This document shows positions 31,885-41,267 of a stretch of DNA of 44,891 nt, piece by piece. This DNA is from Chloroflexi bacterium CFX6 (GTDB lineage: Bacteria > Chloroflexota > Anaerolineae > Anaerolineales > Villigracilaceae), in assembly GCA_030263595.1 (NCBI GenBank), contig SZPG01000039.1:1-44891 (forward strand). The letters are read 5' to 3'. The position numbers and the translations under genes were made by a program. The notes below the pieces were generated by a model that saw only the letters and a list, made by a program, of their open reading frames with translations, had not been told where the DNA came from and searched no databases. The first letter of the stretch is position 1. Each line of letters starts with the position of its first letter.

Positions 31885-33477
31885 TCATTTCTTCAGCCGC
31901 CGCATCACCCCATTTGCAATGTAACTCAACTCCGGCAGGCGCAGGGCGAACAGAATGCCAAAATAAACCGCCCCGCCGATTGCCACACCCAGCGGGACAA
32001 GAATCCAGACGCTGAGAAGTTTCCCAAACGCCAGCCAGCCCCAGAGCGAAAGCCCCATGACCAATCCCGCCGCCGCAAAGGGTATCGCTCCGCGCAGGAT
32101 GTAGCCGCCTTCGATGCCGTTCAATCGCTTTCGCATCATCATGAATAATGCGGCTGCTTCGAGCGCGGTTGCCAGTGAGTTTGCCAGCGCCAGCCCGCCG
32201 TGCGGCATCCAGCCGATGGACTCGAACAGACGGGAGAAGGACACGCTGAAAACGACGTTCAACAACATCGCCGCCGTGCCGATGATGACGGGCGTCTTTG
32301 TGTCGTGCCGGGCGTAGAAGGCGCGCGTCAACACTTCCATGATGGAGTGACCGACGAGCCCCGCCGCGTACCACAGCAGCGCCCACGCCACGATCTGCAC
32401 CGAGCGTTCGTCGAATTCGCCGCGCCGATACAGCAGGGAAATAATCGGCTCACGCAGGATGATCAACCCGACGCTGGCGGGCAGCGCCAGCAGCATCACC
32501 CCGCGCAAGGATGAAGCCAGCGATGAGCGCATCTCGTCCTGTTTGCCGAGCGCATGCTGGGCGGAAAAGGTCGGCATTGCCGCAATCGCCACCGACTGGG
32601 CGATTGCCGCCTGCGCCATCAGCATCAGCGAAAAGCCGTAGTACAAGCCGGTCACGCTTCCCGCCGCCATTTGGGAAGCCAGCCAGGTGTTGACCCAGAA
32701 ATTGAGTTGGACGACGGCAACCCCCAACAGGCGCGGTCCCATGAGGAGGAGGACCTGGCGAAAGTTGGCGTCGTGGAAATCCAGGAAGTGGGAAGTGGGA
32801 ATTGGGAATTGGAAACTGGAGATTAATCTTGCAAGTTGGGGAAGCTGAACAAAGAGATACAATGCCGCCCCGGCTACCACGCCCCAGGCAAGACCATATA
32901 CTCCAATGGAAGGTGCGAGGAAGACCGCGCCGAAGATGATGCCGAGTTGGTACAGCGCGGGCGTGAGCGCCGGGATGAGAAAGATTTGATGCGCGTTCAG
33001 GATGCCCACGATCAAGCCGCCCAAGCCGAACAATACGGCGGAGATGAGTTGAATGCGCAGGAGCGAAATCGTCAGCGCGAAGAGTTTGGGGTCGGCGGCA
33101 AGCCCGGGGGCGAGCGCGAAGCGCACCACTTGCGGGGCGAACAAGGCAGTGAGCGCAGCCAGCAGGCTCAGGGTCAGCGTGACCGCGTTCGCAATGGACG
33201 CGGCAAGCCGCCAGGCGGAGGTCCTGTCCTCTTTGGCGAGCAAGCCGGTGAATGTCGGAATAAAAGCGGAGCCCAGCGCGCCGCCAGCCACCAGTAAAAA
33301 CAACGTCTCGCTGACACGGTTGGCGGCGAAGAAGGCGTCCAGTTCGGGCGAAGCGCCGAATGCCCGCGCCACCAGAACGCCGCGTATGAGTCCCGCGATT
33401 TGTCCGAGGATGATGGCGAACATCACCGTGCCTGCGGCGCGGGCGATCTGGCGGTTTGCATTTTCGGTGTTGGTCAT
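31885..33477 (-). CDS. murJ: Lipid II flippase MurJ
   Basis: 530 residues with about 14 hydrophobic segments. MurJ flips lipid-linked peptidoglycan precursor across the membrane. N-terminal ARAAGTVMFAIILGQIAGLIRGVLVARAFG, FFAANRVSETLFLLVAGGALGSAFIPTF, and later LPASVGLIILREPIISLLYRRGEFDERS are typical of MviN/MurJ. Around residues 218-231 (SSFQFPIPTSHFLD) an in-frame short tandem repeat interrupts the usual text before FRQVLLLMGPRLLG. It is monocistronic as far as can be seen. Confidence 0.95.
   Translation of the reverse strand: MTNTENANRQIARAAGTVMFAIILGQIAGLIRGVLVARAFGASPELDAFFAANRVSETLFLLVAGGALGSAFIPTFTGLLAKEDRTSAWRLAASIANAVTLTLSLLAALTALFAPQVVRFALAPGLAADPKLFALTISLLRIQLISAVLFGLGGLIVGILNAHQIFLIPALTPALYQLGIIFGAVFLAPSIGVYGLAWGVVAGAALYLFVQLPQLARLISSFQFPIPTSHFLDFHDANFRQVLLLMGPRLLGVAVVQLNFWVNTWLASQMAAGSVTGLYYGFSLMLMAQAAIAQSVAIAAMPTFSAQHALGKQDEMRSSLASSLRGVMLLALPASVGLIILREPIISLLYRRGEFDERSVQIVAWALLWYAAGLVGHSIMEVLTRAFYARHDTKTPVIIGTAAMLLNVVFSVSFSRLFESIGWMPHGGLALANSLATALEAAALFMMMRKRLNGIEGGYILRGAIPFAAAGLVMGLSLWGWLAFGKLLSVWILVPLGVAIGGAVYFGILFALRLPELSYIANGVMRRLKK
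32785..32825. repeat. gggaattggga-type tandem repeat inside murJ
   Basis: gaagtgggaagtgggaattg followed by ggaattggaaactggagatt: short tandem units of the class otherwise seen between genes. It is read in frame as about 13 extra residues in a cytoplasmic or periplasmic loop of MurJ. Confidence 0.8.
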
Positions 33478-33554
33478 GGACGGGGATTATAAACGACGCA
33501 CCCACCCTGCCGTTCCGCCGGGCGGGGGAGGCGGGGTTATAATGTTGATAACCC

Positions 33555-34661
33555 ATGTCCAATTTTGCTCGACGCGGATATCTTGTTCTTGCCGATATTT
33601 CGGGCTATACGTCTTTTGTCGCCAAGACGGAACTGGAACACTCCCATGAGATCCTCACCGAACTGTTGGAATTGCTGGTGGCGGAATTTCAGCCCCTGAT
33701 GACGATTTCGAAACTCGAAGGCGATGCCGTGTTTGCCTACGCGGACGAGGAAGAACAAACGCGCGGCGAAATCCTGATCGAATTCATGGAGTCTGTGTAC
33801 GCCGCCTTCCGCGACAAGCAGGTCTCCATGCGCCGCAAAACGACCTGTACCTGTGCAGCCTGCCGGAACATCTCTTCCCTCGATTTGAAATTCATCGTGC
33901 ATTACGGCGATTACATCGTCCAGACGGTTGCAAACATCCGGGAATTGGTCGGCACGGATGTGAATCTGGTCCACCGCCTCTCGAAAAATCATGTGTCGGA
34001 GGCGACAGGCTGGCGCGCTTATATTCTCCTGACGGAGAAATGTCTCAACTGTATGCAGTTGGACCTCCCGGATGCTCATTTGCAGCTGGAAGCATACGAA
34101 CATTTGGGAGAGGTAAAGACCCGCAGCATTGACCTGCACGCCAGATACCGGGAATTGACCGACGAGCGCCGAGTGAGGATCACGGAAGAAGAAGCGGATT
34201 TGACCCTGAATGTTGACTTTCGCGTGCCGCCGCACATCGCCTGGGAATGGATGCAGGACCCTTCCAGGCGAAATATCTGGTGTCCAGACGTAAAATGGTC
34301 CATCGGCGATCGCCCCCGAGGACGCCGCGGCAGGGGAGCCAGCAATCACTGCGCGCACGGGAAGGGAATCAGTACCGAAGTGGTTCTGGACTGGCGTCCC
34401 TTTCACTATGTAACCGTTCACTCCATCGAAAATGGGAAGGTGCTGTTCATGGAAACGGCTTACTTCGAGGCGCTGCCCGATGGCACAACCCGTTTTCGAG
34501 ACTGCATCAGCATCCGGCTCATACCGGGACCGCGTCCCCTCCGGCGCATTTTAGGCTGGTTCATCTTTATCGTTGTGAATAAGTACGATAAACTGCTTGC
34601 CGATGCTGCGCGCCTGGCGGAAGAGGATTATGGGAAGAGCAAAGAATCCGCCAGGTTTTGA
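33555..34661 (+). CDS. DUF2652 protein: class III cyclase-like domain plus SRPBCC-like domain
   Basis: 368 residues. The N-terminal half resembles class III nucleotidyl cyclases: VLADISGYTSF (D14) and ISKLEGDAVFAY (D57) match the two metal-binding Asp positions, and TDVNLVHRLSKN (N137, R141) matches the transition-state Asn and Arg. A Cys cluster CTCAAC near 98-103 is unusual. The C-terminal part (about 217-368) has the layout of a polyketide-cyclase/SRPBCC ligand-binding domain (NVDFRVPPHIAWEWMQDPSR, then VVLDWRPFHYVTV and a membrane-near helix LGWFIFIVV). Whether it makes cAMP is unproven. A cyclic-nucleotide-binding protein gene starts 45 bp downstream on the same strand. Confidence 0.8.
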   Translation: MSNFARRGYLVLADISGYTSFVAKTELEHSHEILTELLELLVAEFQPLMTISKLEGDAVFAYADEEEQTRGEILIEFMESVYAAFRDKQVSMRRKTTCTCAACRNISSLDLKFIVHYGDYIVQTVANIRELVGTDVNLVHRLSKNHVSEATGWRAYILLTEKCLNCMQLDLPDAHLQLEAYEHLGEVKTRSIDLHARYRELTDERRVRITEEEADLTLNVDFRVPPHIAWEWMQDPSRRNIWCPDVKWSIGDRPRGRRGRGASNHCAHGKGISTEVVLDWRPFHYVTVHSIENGKVLFMETAYFEALPDGTTRFRDCISIRLIPGPRPLRRILGWFIFIVVNKYDKLLADAARLAEEDYGKSKESARF

Positions 34662-34706
34662 TCTCCCGTCTCCTCCCTCGGTCTCCGTCTGCCAATTGCC
34701 AAACCG

Positions 34707-37682
34707 ATGACTCGCCTTGCCCGGCTCCTCTCCATTAAACCCGGCGAAGGACGCATGTCCTCCTTCTTGATCGGGATCATGCTTCTGACGGCGTTCGGCG
34801 CGGCGCTTGGCGGCACGGGCATCGAAGCGCTTTTCTTCGCCCGCTTTGGCGTGGACTATCTCCCATATATGTACATCGGATTGGGAATCACGTCCATGCT
34901 GACGTCCTTTCTCGTCACCGCCGCATTGGGGCGGATTCCGAAATCCATCCTTTACACCGCCGTTCCCCTGCTTGCCGCGCTGCTTTTGCTCGGCGCGCGT
35001 CTTGTCCTGCTCGCCGAACCGCCCTGGCTTTACCCTGTCCTCTGGCTTGGCAAGGAAGTGCTCAACTCGCTCGTCAATCTTGTGATCTGGGGCGTGGCGG
35101 GCGTGGTGTGCGATGCGCGTCAAGCCAAGCGGCTCTTTCCCCTCTTCAATGCCAGCCGCATTCTCGGGCAGATCCTCGGTGGATTTGCCACAGGGCTGCT
35201 GGTCAGCTTCATTGGCGCCGAAAACCTGCTTCTTGGCTGGTTTGGCTCCCTCGTTCTTTCGTTTCTTCTCAGCCGCGCCCTCGTCGCTCTTCGACCCACT
35301 GGAATAACGCCTCAGCCAAAATTCCGGCGCAGTCAACCCGCGCTCATCCAGGAAATGCAGCGCGGCTTCGAGTACGTCCGCAAATCCACGCTAATGGCAT
35401 GGATCGCCGTTTCGACCGTTTTCTTCTCGATCCTTTATTTCTCCATCTCTCTGCCCTTTTCCCGCGCCGTCACAGAACAGTTCCCCAATGCAGATGACCT
35501 TGCCGCTTTCCTCGGTCTCTTCAACGGATTCAACACCACCGCCGCGTTTCTTGCGTCGCTGCTGCTTGCCAACCGTTTGTTTGCGCGCTTTGGAATCATG
35601 CTCTGCATTCTGGCATTTCCGGTCATTTACCTCACCGGCTTTGCCGCGCTTATTCTCGCGCCTTTCTTTGCCGTCATCGTTGCGTTTCGTTTCCTGCAAA
35701 TGCTCTGGCTCTCCGGCATCGCCGACCCCGCCTGGCAAACCATGTTCAATGTGGTGCCTCCCGAAAAACGCGACCAGGTGCGCGCCTTCATCGGCGGCGT
35801 GCCCGAACAGGCGGGCGTTTTCATAGCGGGCGGCATCCTCATCATCGGCGAGCAAACCCTCCTGCCTGGGCAGCATTACCTCATCGGTCTGGCTGCGGCG
35901 GCGGTATGTGCCTTCATTCTTTACCAGGCGCGGCGCGGATACAGCCGCGCGCTCGTCGAAGCCCTGCGCGCGGGACGTCCGCAATTGTTCTACGCCGAAG
36001 AAAAACCCTTCGGCGGTTTCCGGCAGGATGCCGCCGCCGTTCGCACAGCCTTCAATGGCTTGCGCGACCCCGACGTGCTCGTTCGCCGGATTTCCGTCGA
36101 AGTTGTAGGTCAGCTCTCACTGCCCGAAGCGATTCCCGCCCTCGTGAATGGGTTAAGGGATACCGACCCACAGGTGCGGATCGCCTCCCTCCGGGCGTTG
36201 ACTCAGTCCAAAGCCTCATCTGCCCTGTTGGATATCGCCGCCTCTCTCGCGGACCCGGAGCCGGATGTGCGCTGCGAAGCGGTTTCCTCGCTGACGGTTT
36301 TATCCTCCAATTCCCCCGCGCTGACGATGTACCTGACCCCCCTGCTCACGGATGAAAACGCCAAGGTCAGCGCGCGCGCTGCATTATCGCTGCTGCGCGT
36401 TGATAAAACGAACATGGAGGCGAAACGCCGCCTGCGCCAAATCTCCATCATTGGGACGCTCGACGAGCGCATCCACGCCATCAAATGGATGGGCGAATGG
36501 GGCGACATGGACGCCTTCGATTTCCTTGCCAACGAACTGCAAGACCGGCATCTGGAGCCGGCGGTCAAAAAAACCATCCTGACCACACTTCATCAAATTC
36601 ACCCGCAGAACGCCGCCTCTTACCTGCTCGAAGCGCTGCGCGACCCCTCTGTGTGTGAAACTGCCGCCCAACTGCTCGGCTCCATCGGCACACCTGTGAT
36701 GCCGTCCATTCTTTCGGCGCTGCAATGGGAGGAAACGGCGGATGGGGCGCTGCTCGCGCTCGCTTACCTCCCGTCTCCGCCGGCAAAGCCGGTCATTGAC
36801 TTTGCCCGGCTGGCGGTCTCGCGCTCGCGGGAGTATCACGCTCTGATGGGTGGAATCAACTCACAGTCCGGGAAGGATGCGGCGGGGTCCATCCGGCGGG
36901 ATGCCGTCAATTTGCTCGTCGAAGCCCTGCGGGAAAAATCGCAGCGATACGGAATCCGTGCCCTGTCTGCAGTTGGTCTGCTTGGCGACCGGGGAGCCAT
37001 GCAGCTGGCGGTTCGGAATTTGAGTTCGCGCGACCCATCCCAACATGCCAATGGGCTCGAAGCGCTGGAAACCATCGGCGCAAAATGGCGGGACGTGTTG
37101 CAGCCGCTGACGGTTTTGTGGGAAAATGATGCCCGGGCGGCAGGTTCCCCGGATTGGGAAAGGCTGTTCAACGATGAAGATGAATGGATTCGCGATTGCG
37201 CGCATTACGCCGCGCAGCGGAGTGGAGTGATCAACGTGGAAAATTTATCGCCGCTTTCCCTCATGGATCGGATTCTTTTCCTGAAACGTGTGCCGTTGTT
37301 CGAAAACCTTTCTTCTGTGGATTTGAAGCAGGTGGCAGCCATTGCCGGGGAGGAATCTTTTGTGAATGGCGAAGAGATCGCCCGCGAAGGGGAGCCGGGC
37401 GATGTCATGTATGTCATCGTAAGCGGCAGGGTGCGCGTATGCGCCATGCGGGGCGGGCGGGAGGTCGAGATTGCGATTCGAGGAGAAGGCGATTATGTGG
37501 GTGAAATGTCCATTATCAGCAACGAGCCGCGCATGGCGTCCCTGGTGGCGGCGGGCGATGTGCGCACCCTGTGCATTGACCAGAAAAGCTTCGAAGAGTT
37601 GCTGCGCGAACGCCCCGATGTGAGCCTGGCGATCATTCACGAATTGAACAGGCGCTTGCGGGAGGCGTCGCTGCGGGGGTGA
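34707..37682 (+). CDS. Transporter-like membrane domain + HEAT repeats + cyclic-nucleotide-binding domain
   Basis: 991 residues. Residues 1-410 contain about 12 membrane helices of MFS or ATP/ADP-translocase-like type (FLIGIMLLTAFGAALGGTGI, VLWLGKEVLNSLVNLVIWGV, FNASRILGQILGGFATGLL). Residues about 440-840 are HEAT repeats (DPDVLVRRISVEVVGQL, DTDPQVRIASLRALTQS and so on). Residues about 850-991 form a cNMP-binding domain (VPLFENLSSVDLKQVA, EIAREGEPGDVMYVIVSGRV, GEMSIISNEPRMASLVA with the phosphate-binding Arg). This looks like a membrane receptor or transporter controlled by a cyclic nucleotide; the substrate is unknown. It follows the cyclase-like gene at 45 bp. Confidence 0.82.
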   Translation: MTRLARLLSIKPGEGRMSSFLIGIMLLTAFGAALGGTGIEALFFARFGVDYLPYMYIGLGITSMLTSFLVTAALGRIPKSILYTAVPLLAALLLLGARLVLLAEPPWLYPVLWLGKEVLNSLVNLVIWGVAGVVCDARQAKRLFPLFNASRILGQILGGFATGLLVSFIGAENLLLGWFGSLVLSFLLSRALVALRPTGITPQPKFRRSQPALIQEMQRGFEYVRKSTLMAWIAVSTVFFSILYFSISLPFSRAVTEQFPNADDLAAFLGLFNGFNTTAAFLASLLLANRLFARFGIMLCILAFPVIYLTGFAALILAPFFAVIVAFRFLQMLWLSGIADPAWQTMFNVVPPEKRDQVRAFIGGVPEQAGVFIAGGILIIGEQTLLPGQHYLIGLAAAAVCAFILYQARRGYSRALVEALRAGRPQLFYAEEKPFGGFRQDAAAVRTAFNGLRDPDVLVRRISVEVVGQLSLPEAIPALVNGLRDTDPQVRIASLRALTQSKASSALLDIAASLADPEPDVRCEAVSSLTVLSSNSPALTMYLTPLLTDENAKVSARAALSLLRVDKTNMEAKRRLRQISIIGTLDERIHAIKWMGEWGDMDAFDFLANELQDRHLEPAVKKTILTTLHQIHPQNAASYLLEALRDPSVCETAAQLLGSIGTPVMPSILSALQWEETADGALLALAYLPSPPAKPVIDFARLAVSRSREYHALMGGINSQSGKDAAGSIRRDAVNLLVEALREKSQRYGIRALSAVGLLGDRGAMQLAVRNLSSRDPSQHANGLEALETIGAKWRDVLQPLTVLWENDARAAGSPDWERLFNDEDEWIRDCAHYAAQRSGVINVENLSPLSLMDRILFLKRVPLFENLSSVDLKQVAAIAGEESFVNGEEIAREGEPGDVMYVIVSGRVRVCAMRGGREVEIAIRGEGDYVGEMSIISNEPRMASLVAAGDVRTLCIDQKSFEELLRERPDVSLAIIHELNRRLREASLRG

Positions 37683-37745
37683 ATGTGCGTCCCGTGTTGT
37701 GCGCAGGCGCAGGGTCATGCCGTCCATTACAAATCGTAAATCAAA

Positions 37746-38852
37746 ATGAAACCATCCTTCTTTCCTGCTTTCCTCCTTCTTCTCATTCTCTTCCTCTCCT
37801 CCTGCGGTGAGACGACCCCTTCGCTTCCGCTGGAAGATGAGCCCGCCTCCGCAGCGAAGGTCGAACTCAAGCCGATTGAACTCCCCGCAGGCTACGGCGT
37901 GGAGGGCGGCTGGTTCGAGTTGTATTTTACGAACCCGCAAAGCCCCCTCGCCTCCCAGCAGACGGGCGGAGTTGACCAGCCCATCGCCGAATCCATTGAC
38001 GCCGCCAAACTCAGCGTGGATGTCGCCGTTTACAGCCTCAGCCTGAACAGCGTCCGGGATGCGCTGCTGCGCGCTCATGACCGCGGCGTGCGGGTGCGCC
38101 TGGTGATGGAAAGCGACAATCTCGACCGCGCCGATCCGCAAAAGTTGAAGGAGGCGGGCATTCCCATTTTGGGCGACCGGCGCGAAGGATTGATGCACAA
38201 CAAGTTTGTGGTCATTGACAATTCCGAAGTGTGGGCAGGCACGATGAACCTGACCGATTCCGGCGCGTATGAGGACAATAACGTCATGATGCGCATCCGT
38301 TCGGTGAAAGTGGCGGAGAATTTCACCAAAGAATTCGAGGAGATGTTCGTGGACGACCAATTCGGGGAGGCTGTTGCCGCCGAAACGCCCAACCCGCGTG
38401 TGACGATTGATGGGACGCCGGTGGATACCTACTTTTCGCCGGATGACGGGATTCAACCCATCCTCGTGGACATCCTCAATGAAGCGCAGGAGAGCATTTA
38501 CTTCATGGCGTTTTCCTTCACCGCCGACCCGTTGGGCGACGCAATTCGCGCGCGCGCCGAGGAAGGGGTGACGGCGGCGGGCGTGATGGACGAGGATCAG
38601 GTCGCTTCCAATATCGGCACGGAGTTCGACCCGTTTCGGCAGGCGGGGCTGGATGTGTACCTGGACGGCAATGACGGACAGATGCACCATAAAGTGATCG
38701 TCGTTGACGAAAGCATCGTCATTTTCGGCTCGTACAATTTCACCCACAGCGCCGAGACGAAGAACGACGAGACCCTGCTGGTCATTTACAGCGAACCGAT
38801 AGCGGCGCAGTTCATTGCCGAGTTCCGGCGCGTGTACGAGCGGACGAAATAG
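37746..38852 (+). CDS. Phospholipase-D-like lipoprotein
   Basis: 368 residues with a lipoprotein signal ending FLSSCGE (Cys19). Two HKD-type motifs, MHNKFVVIDNSEVWAGTMN and MHHKVIVVDESIVIFGSYN, define a PLD-superfamily enzyme; each ends with the usual N and S residues. Substrates of such secreted members include phospholipids and nucleic acids (Nuc-like); not predictable here. It starts 63 bp after the HEAT/cNMP gene with a tandem aaatcgtaaat repeat in the gap, so co-transcription is possible. Confidence 0.92.
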   Translation: MKPSFFPAFLLLLILFLSSCGETTPSLPLEDEPASAAKVELKPIELPAGYGVEGGWFELYFTNPQSPLASQQTGGVDQPIAESIDAAKLSVDVAVYSLSLNSVRDALLRAHDRGVRVRLVMESDNLDRADPQKLKEAGIPILGDRREGLMHNKFVVIDNSEVWAGTMNLTDSGAYEDNNVMMRIRSVKVAENFTKEFEEMFVDDQFGEAVAAETPNPRVTIDGTPVDTYFSPDDGIQPILVDILNEAQESIYFMAFSFTADPLGDAIRARAEEGVTAAGVMDEDQVASNIGTEFDPFRQAGLDVYLDGNDGQMHHKVIVVDESIVIFGSYNFTHSAETKNDETLLVIYSEPIAAQFIAEFRRVYERTK

Positions 38853-38990
38853 CCCTGTTTGGTTGTACGCATTGAGGCAAAATTCACAGGCGCTGATTTC
38901 CGAAAAAAACCGGCGGGGGGAAGCCGTAACTTTTTCCCTCTCAATTCGACTATGTGGATGTAGTCACTCAATATTTCAAAGAGGTGAAAA

Positions 38991-39662
38991 ATGAAAAGGA
39001 CAACCTACGTATTCATGCTCGTCCTGGCGCTGACTGCCATGCTCATCAGCGCCTGCGGCGGGGCGGCGGCTTCACCGGCAAATTCCTCCGGCGGGTCGAA
39101 CAAGCCTCAGGCGTCAATCATCGAATTCACGGGTGTGATCGAAGCCATGGACGGCGACCAGTGGACGGTGAACGGGCAGGTCATTACCGTGGATCCCGCC
39201 GTTGTGCGCGACGGATCGTTTAAGGTGGGCGATACCGTGAAGGTCGAAGCCGAAGTCCAGGCGGATGGCTCGATTGTTGTAACCCGCGTCGAGCCGCCCG
39301 ATACGGACGGCAACACCAATGACGACAACGGCAACGACGATAACTCCAACGACGGCAACACCAACGACGACAACGGCAACGACGATAACTCCAACGATGA
39401 CAACGGCAACGACGACAACTCCAATGACGATTCGAACGACAACGGCGACGATGACTCGAACGACAACGGCGACGATGACTCGAACGACAACGGCGACGAT
39501 GACTCGAATGACAACGGCGATGACGGCTCGAATGACAACGGCGACGACGGCGACAACTCGAACGACGACGACGGCGGCGACGACAACTCCAACGACGATG
39601 ACGGCGGCGACGACGACAACTCCAACGAGGACGATGACAACGGCGGAAACGACAACGGATAG
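38991..39662 (+). CDS. DUF5666-like lipoprotein with long Asp/Asn-rich tail
   Basis: 223 residues, ATG after AGAGGTG. The lipobox LISAC gives Cys22. A short spacer is followed by a DUF5666-like beta-domain (about 40-105: EFTGVIEAMDGDQWTVNGQV, VGDTVKVEAEVQADGSIVV). From about residue 107 the chain is almost only D, N, G and S in tandem NDDNGNDDNS-type repeats. The tail should be extended, very acidic and able to bind Ca2+ or water. The same tail type ends the anti-sigma-like protein at 41845. A strong terminator follows. Confidence 0.85.
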   Translation: MKRTTYVFMLVLALTAMLISACGGAAASPANSSGGSNKPQASIIEFTGVIEAMDGDQWTVNGQVITVDPAVVRDGSFKVGDTVKVEAEVQADGSIVVTRVEPPDTDGNTNDDNGNDDNSNDGNTNDDNGNDDNSNDDNGNDDNSNDDSNDNGDDDSNDNGDDDSNDNGDDDSNDNGDDGSNDNGDDGDNSNDDDGGDDNSNDDDGGDDDNSNEDDDNGGNDNG

Positions 39663-39690
39663 CCGCCGGGGCTGACGCAAGATGGTATCT

Positions 39691-39741
39691 CCTGGTCGTC
39701 TGGACGAAGTCACGGTTCAGACGACCAGGTTTTCGCTTTTT
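39691..39741 (+). terminator. Rho-independent terminator after the DUF5666 gene
   Basis: A perfect 12-bp stem CCTGGTCGTCTG (39691-39702) / CAGACGACCAGG (39718-39729) with a 15-base loop, followed by TTTTCGCTTTTT. It lies 28 bp after the stop codon. Confidence 0.9.
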
Positions 39742-39754
39742 ATGGAATTATTCA

Positions 39755-41239
39755 ATGTTCAAACGAATTCACGCTCCGACGATCCCTATCCTGTTGTTCA
39801 TCCTGTTCTTTGCCGGGATGGCGGCCATCCAGTTTTCGACACCCAACCTGCCGGATAACGACGGTTTCTATCACATCCGCTTCGCCTGGTTGATGCGCAC
39901 CGAAGGCTTGAAACCGGATTTTCCCTGGCTCCCGCTCAGCATCCTGAACGAACGCGAATTCTACGATCATCATTTCCTCTTCCATGCGGCGCTGATCCCC
40001 TTCACTTTCGGCGATCTTCTTGCCGGGGCGAAGTGGGCGGCTGTGACCTTTTCCGCGCTGGCGTTCCTAAGCGTTTGGTATTTGTTCCACCGCCAGAACC
40101 TGCCTGCCTCCGGCTTGTGGGCGCTTGCCCTGCTGGGAATTTCCGATGCATTCCTCTACCGCATGTCCATCACCCGCGCGCAATCCCTTTCGCTGGCGGT
40201 GCTGATCCTGGGCTTTCTGTGGATGCTGGAAGGCAGGCACAAGCGCGTTGGCGTGTTGTCTTTTTTCTACGTCTGGTTTTACAATGCCTTTCCGCTCATG
40301 CTTGCCGCCGCGTTCCTTTACGGGCTGGGAGTGTGGCTCACGGAGCGCCGGCTGGAAGCCCGTCCGTTGGTTTGGGCGGGCGCCGGCATCCTTGCCGGGT
40401 TGATCCTCAATCCTTATTTTCCAAATAACATCATCTTTACCTACCACCACTTTCTGCCGAAACTGCTGGATGCAACCTCGGTGCGCGTGGGCAACGAGTG
40501 GTATCCCTACGATACGGAGCAGCTGCTCCGAAACTCCCTGCCCGCTCTGGCTGCTTTCGTGAGCGGCGCGCTGGCGCTCGGTCTTTCCGGTCGAAGAATG
40601 GATGCGCGCACAGCGGGCGCGTTCCTGATCGCCCTGCTCTTCGGCTTGATGCTCTTCAAGGCGCGCAGGTTCGTGGAATACTTCCCGCCGTTTGCGCTTG
40701 TCTTTGCGGCGTTCGCCTGGGCGCCTCTGTTCGATGCCGAACGCTCGCAGCCCAGCCTGAAATTCAGGCTCGGGTTTCAAACGGGCGTATCCTCAATTCT
40801 GCTTGCGGTTGCCGTCATCGCGGGAATTGTGAAAGCCATCCCCGCTGCACAGGCGCAGATGGCGCGCTCGAAACCCGCAGATTTATACGAGCGCGCGTCT
40901 GCCTGGCTGATGGAAAACACCCCGCCGGGCGAGCGTGTCTTCCAAACCGATTGGGACGACTTCCCGCGTTTGTTCTTCTACAACACCCACAACACCTACC
41001 TGACTGGGCTGGACCCCACCTACCTCCAGTTGTATGACGAAGCGCTTTACGACCAATGGATTGACATCACGCGCGGCGACGTGGAACGCCCGTCCAGTAT
41101 CATTCGTTCGCGGTTTGCCGCGCGCTATGTGCACACCGATTTGAACCATGGCGATTTCATCCGCCGGGCTGAAAACGACCCCGGCTTGCGGGAGGTGTAC
41201 CGGGACGACCAGGCTGTCATTTATGAAGTCATCGAATGA
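39755..41239 (+). CDS. GT-C-like membrane protein
   Basis: 494 residues with about ten membrane helices between 8 and 360, then a soluble C-terminal part. Early motif STPNLPDNDGFYHIRFAWLM holds a D-x-D (D34, D36) of the kind used by GT-C glycosyltransferases such as the STT3/AglB and PMT groups to bind a lipid-linked donor. The C-terminal part (ASAWLMENTPPGERVFQTDW) is typical of dolichyl-phosphate-mannose-dependent and related enzymes. Donor and acceptor are unknown. It lies just behind the terminator, so it has its own promoter, which I could not pinpoint. Confidence 0.78.
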   Translation: MFKRIHAPTIPILLFILFFAGMAAIQFSTPNLPDNDGFYHIRFAWLMRTEGLKPDFPWLPLSILNEREFYDHHFLFHAALIPFTFGDLLAGAKWAAVTFSALAFLSVWYLFHRQNLPASGLWALALLGISDAFLYRMSITRAQSLSLAVLILGFLWMLEGRHKRVGVLSFFYVWFYNAFPLMLAAAFLYGLGVWLTERRLEARPLVWAGAGILAGLILNPYFPNNIIFTYHHFLPKLLDATSVRVGNEWYPYDTEQLLRNSLPALAAFVSGALALGLSGRRMDARTAGAFLIALLFGLMLFKARRFVEYFPPFALVFAAFAWAPLFDAERSQPSLKFRLGFQTGVSSILLAVAVIAGIVKAIPAAQAQMARSKPADLYERASAWLMENTPPGERVFQTDWDDFPRLFFYNTHNTYLTGLDPTYLQLYDEALYDQWIDITRGDVERPSSIIRSRFAARYVHTDLNHGDFIRRAENDPGLREVYRDDQAVIYEVIE

Positions 41240-41267
41240 TGATAAGATATTCGGTGACGGAAGTTAA

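Noticed and set aside
33555..37682. CBASS-like anti-phage system
   Set aside because: The cyclase-like protein is class III type, not a CD-NTase, and the partner is a HEAT/cNMP membrane protein; no typical effector is present.
37245..38747. 500-codon minus-strand frame across two genes
   Set aside because: It runs against both the cNMP domain and the PLD gene, which have clear motifs.
39107..39713. Ser/Leu-rich and Val-rich minus-strand frames and a Thr-rich plus-strand frame
   Set aside because: Other readings of the Asp/Asn tail repeat of the DUF5666 lipoprotein.
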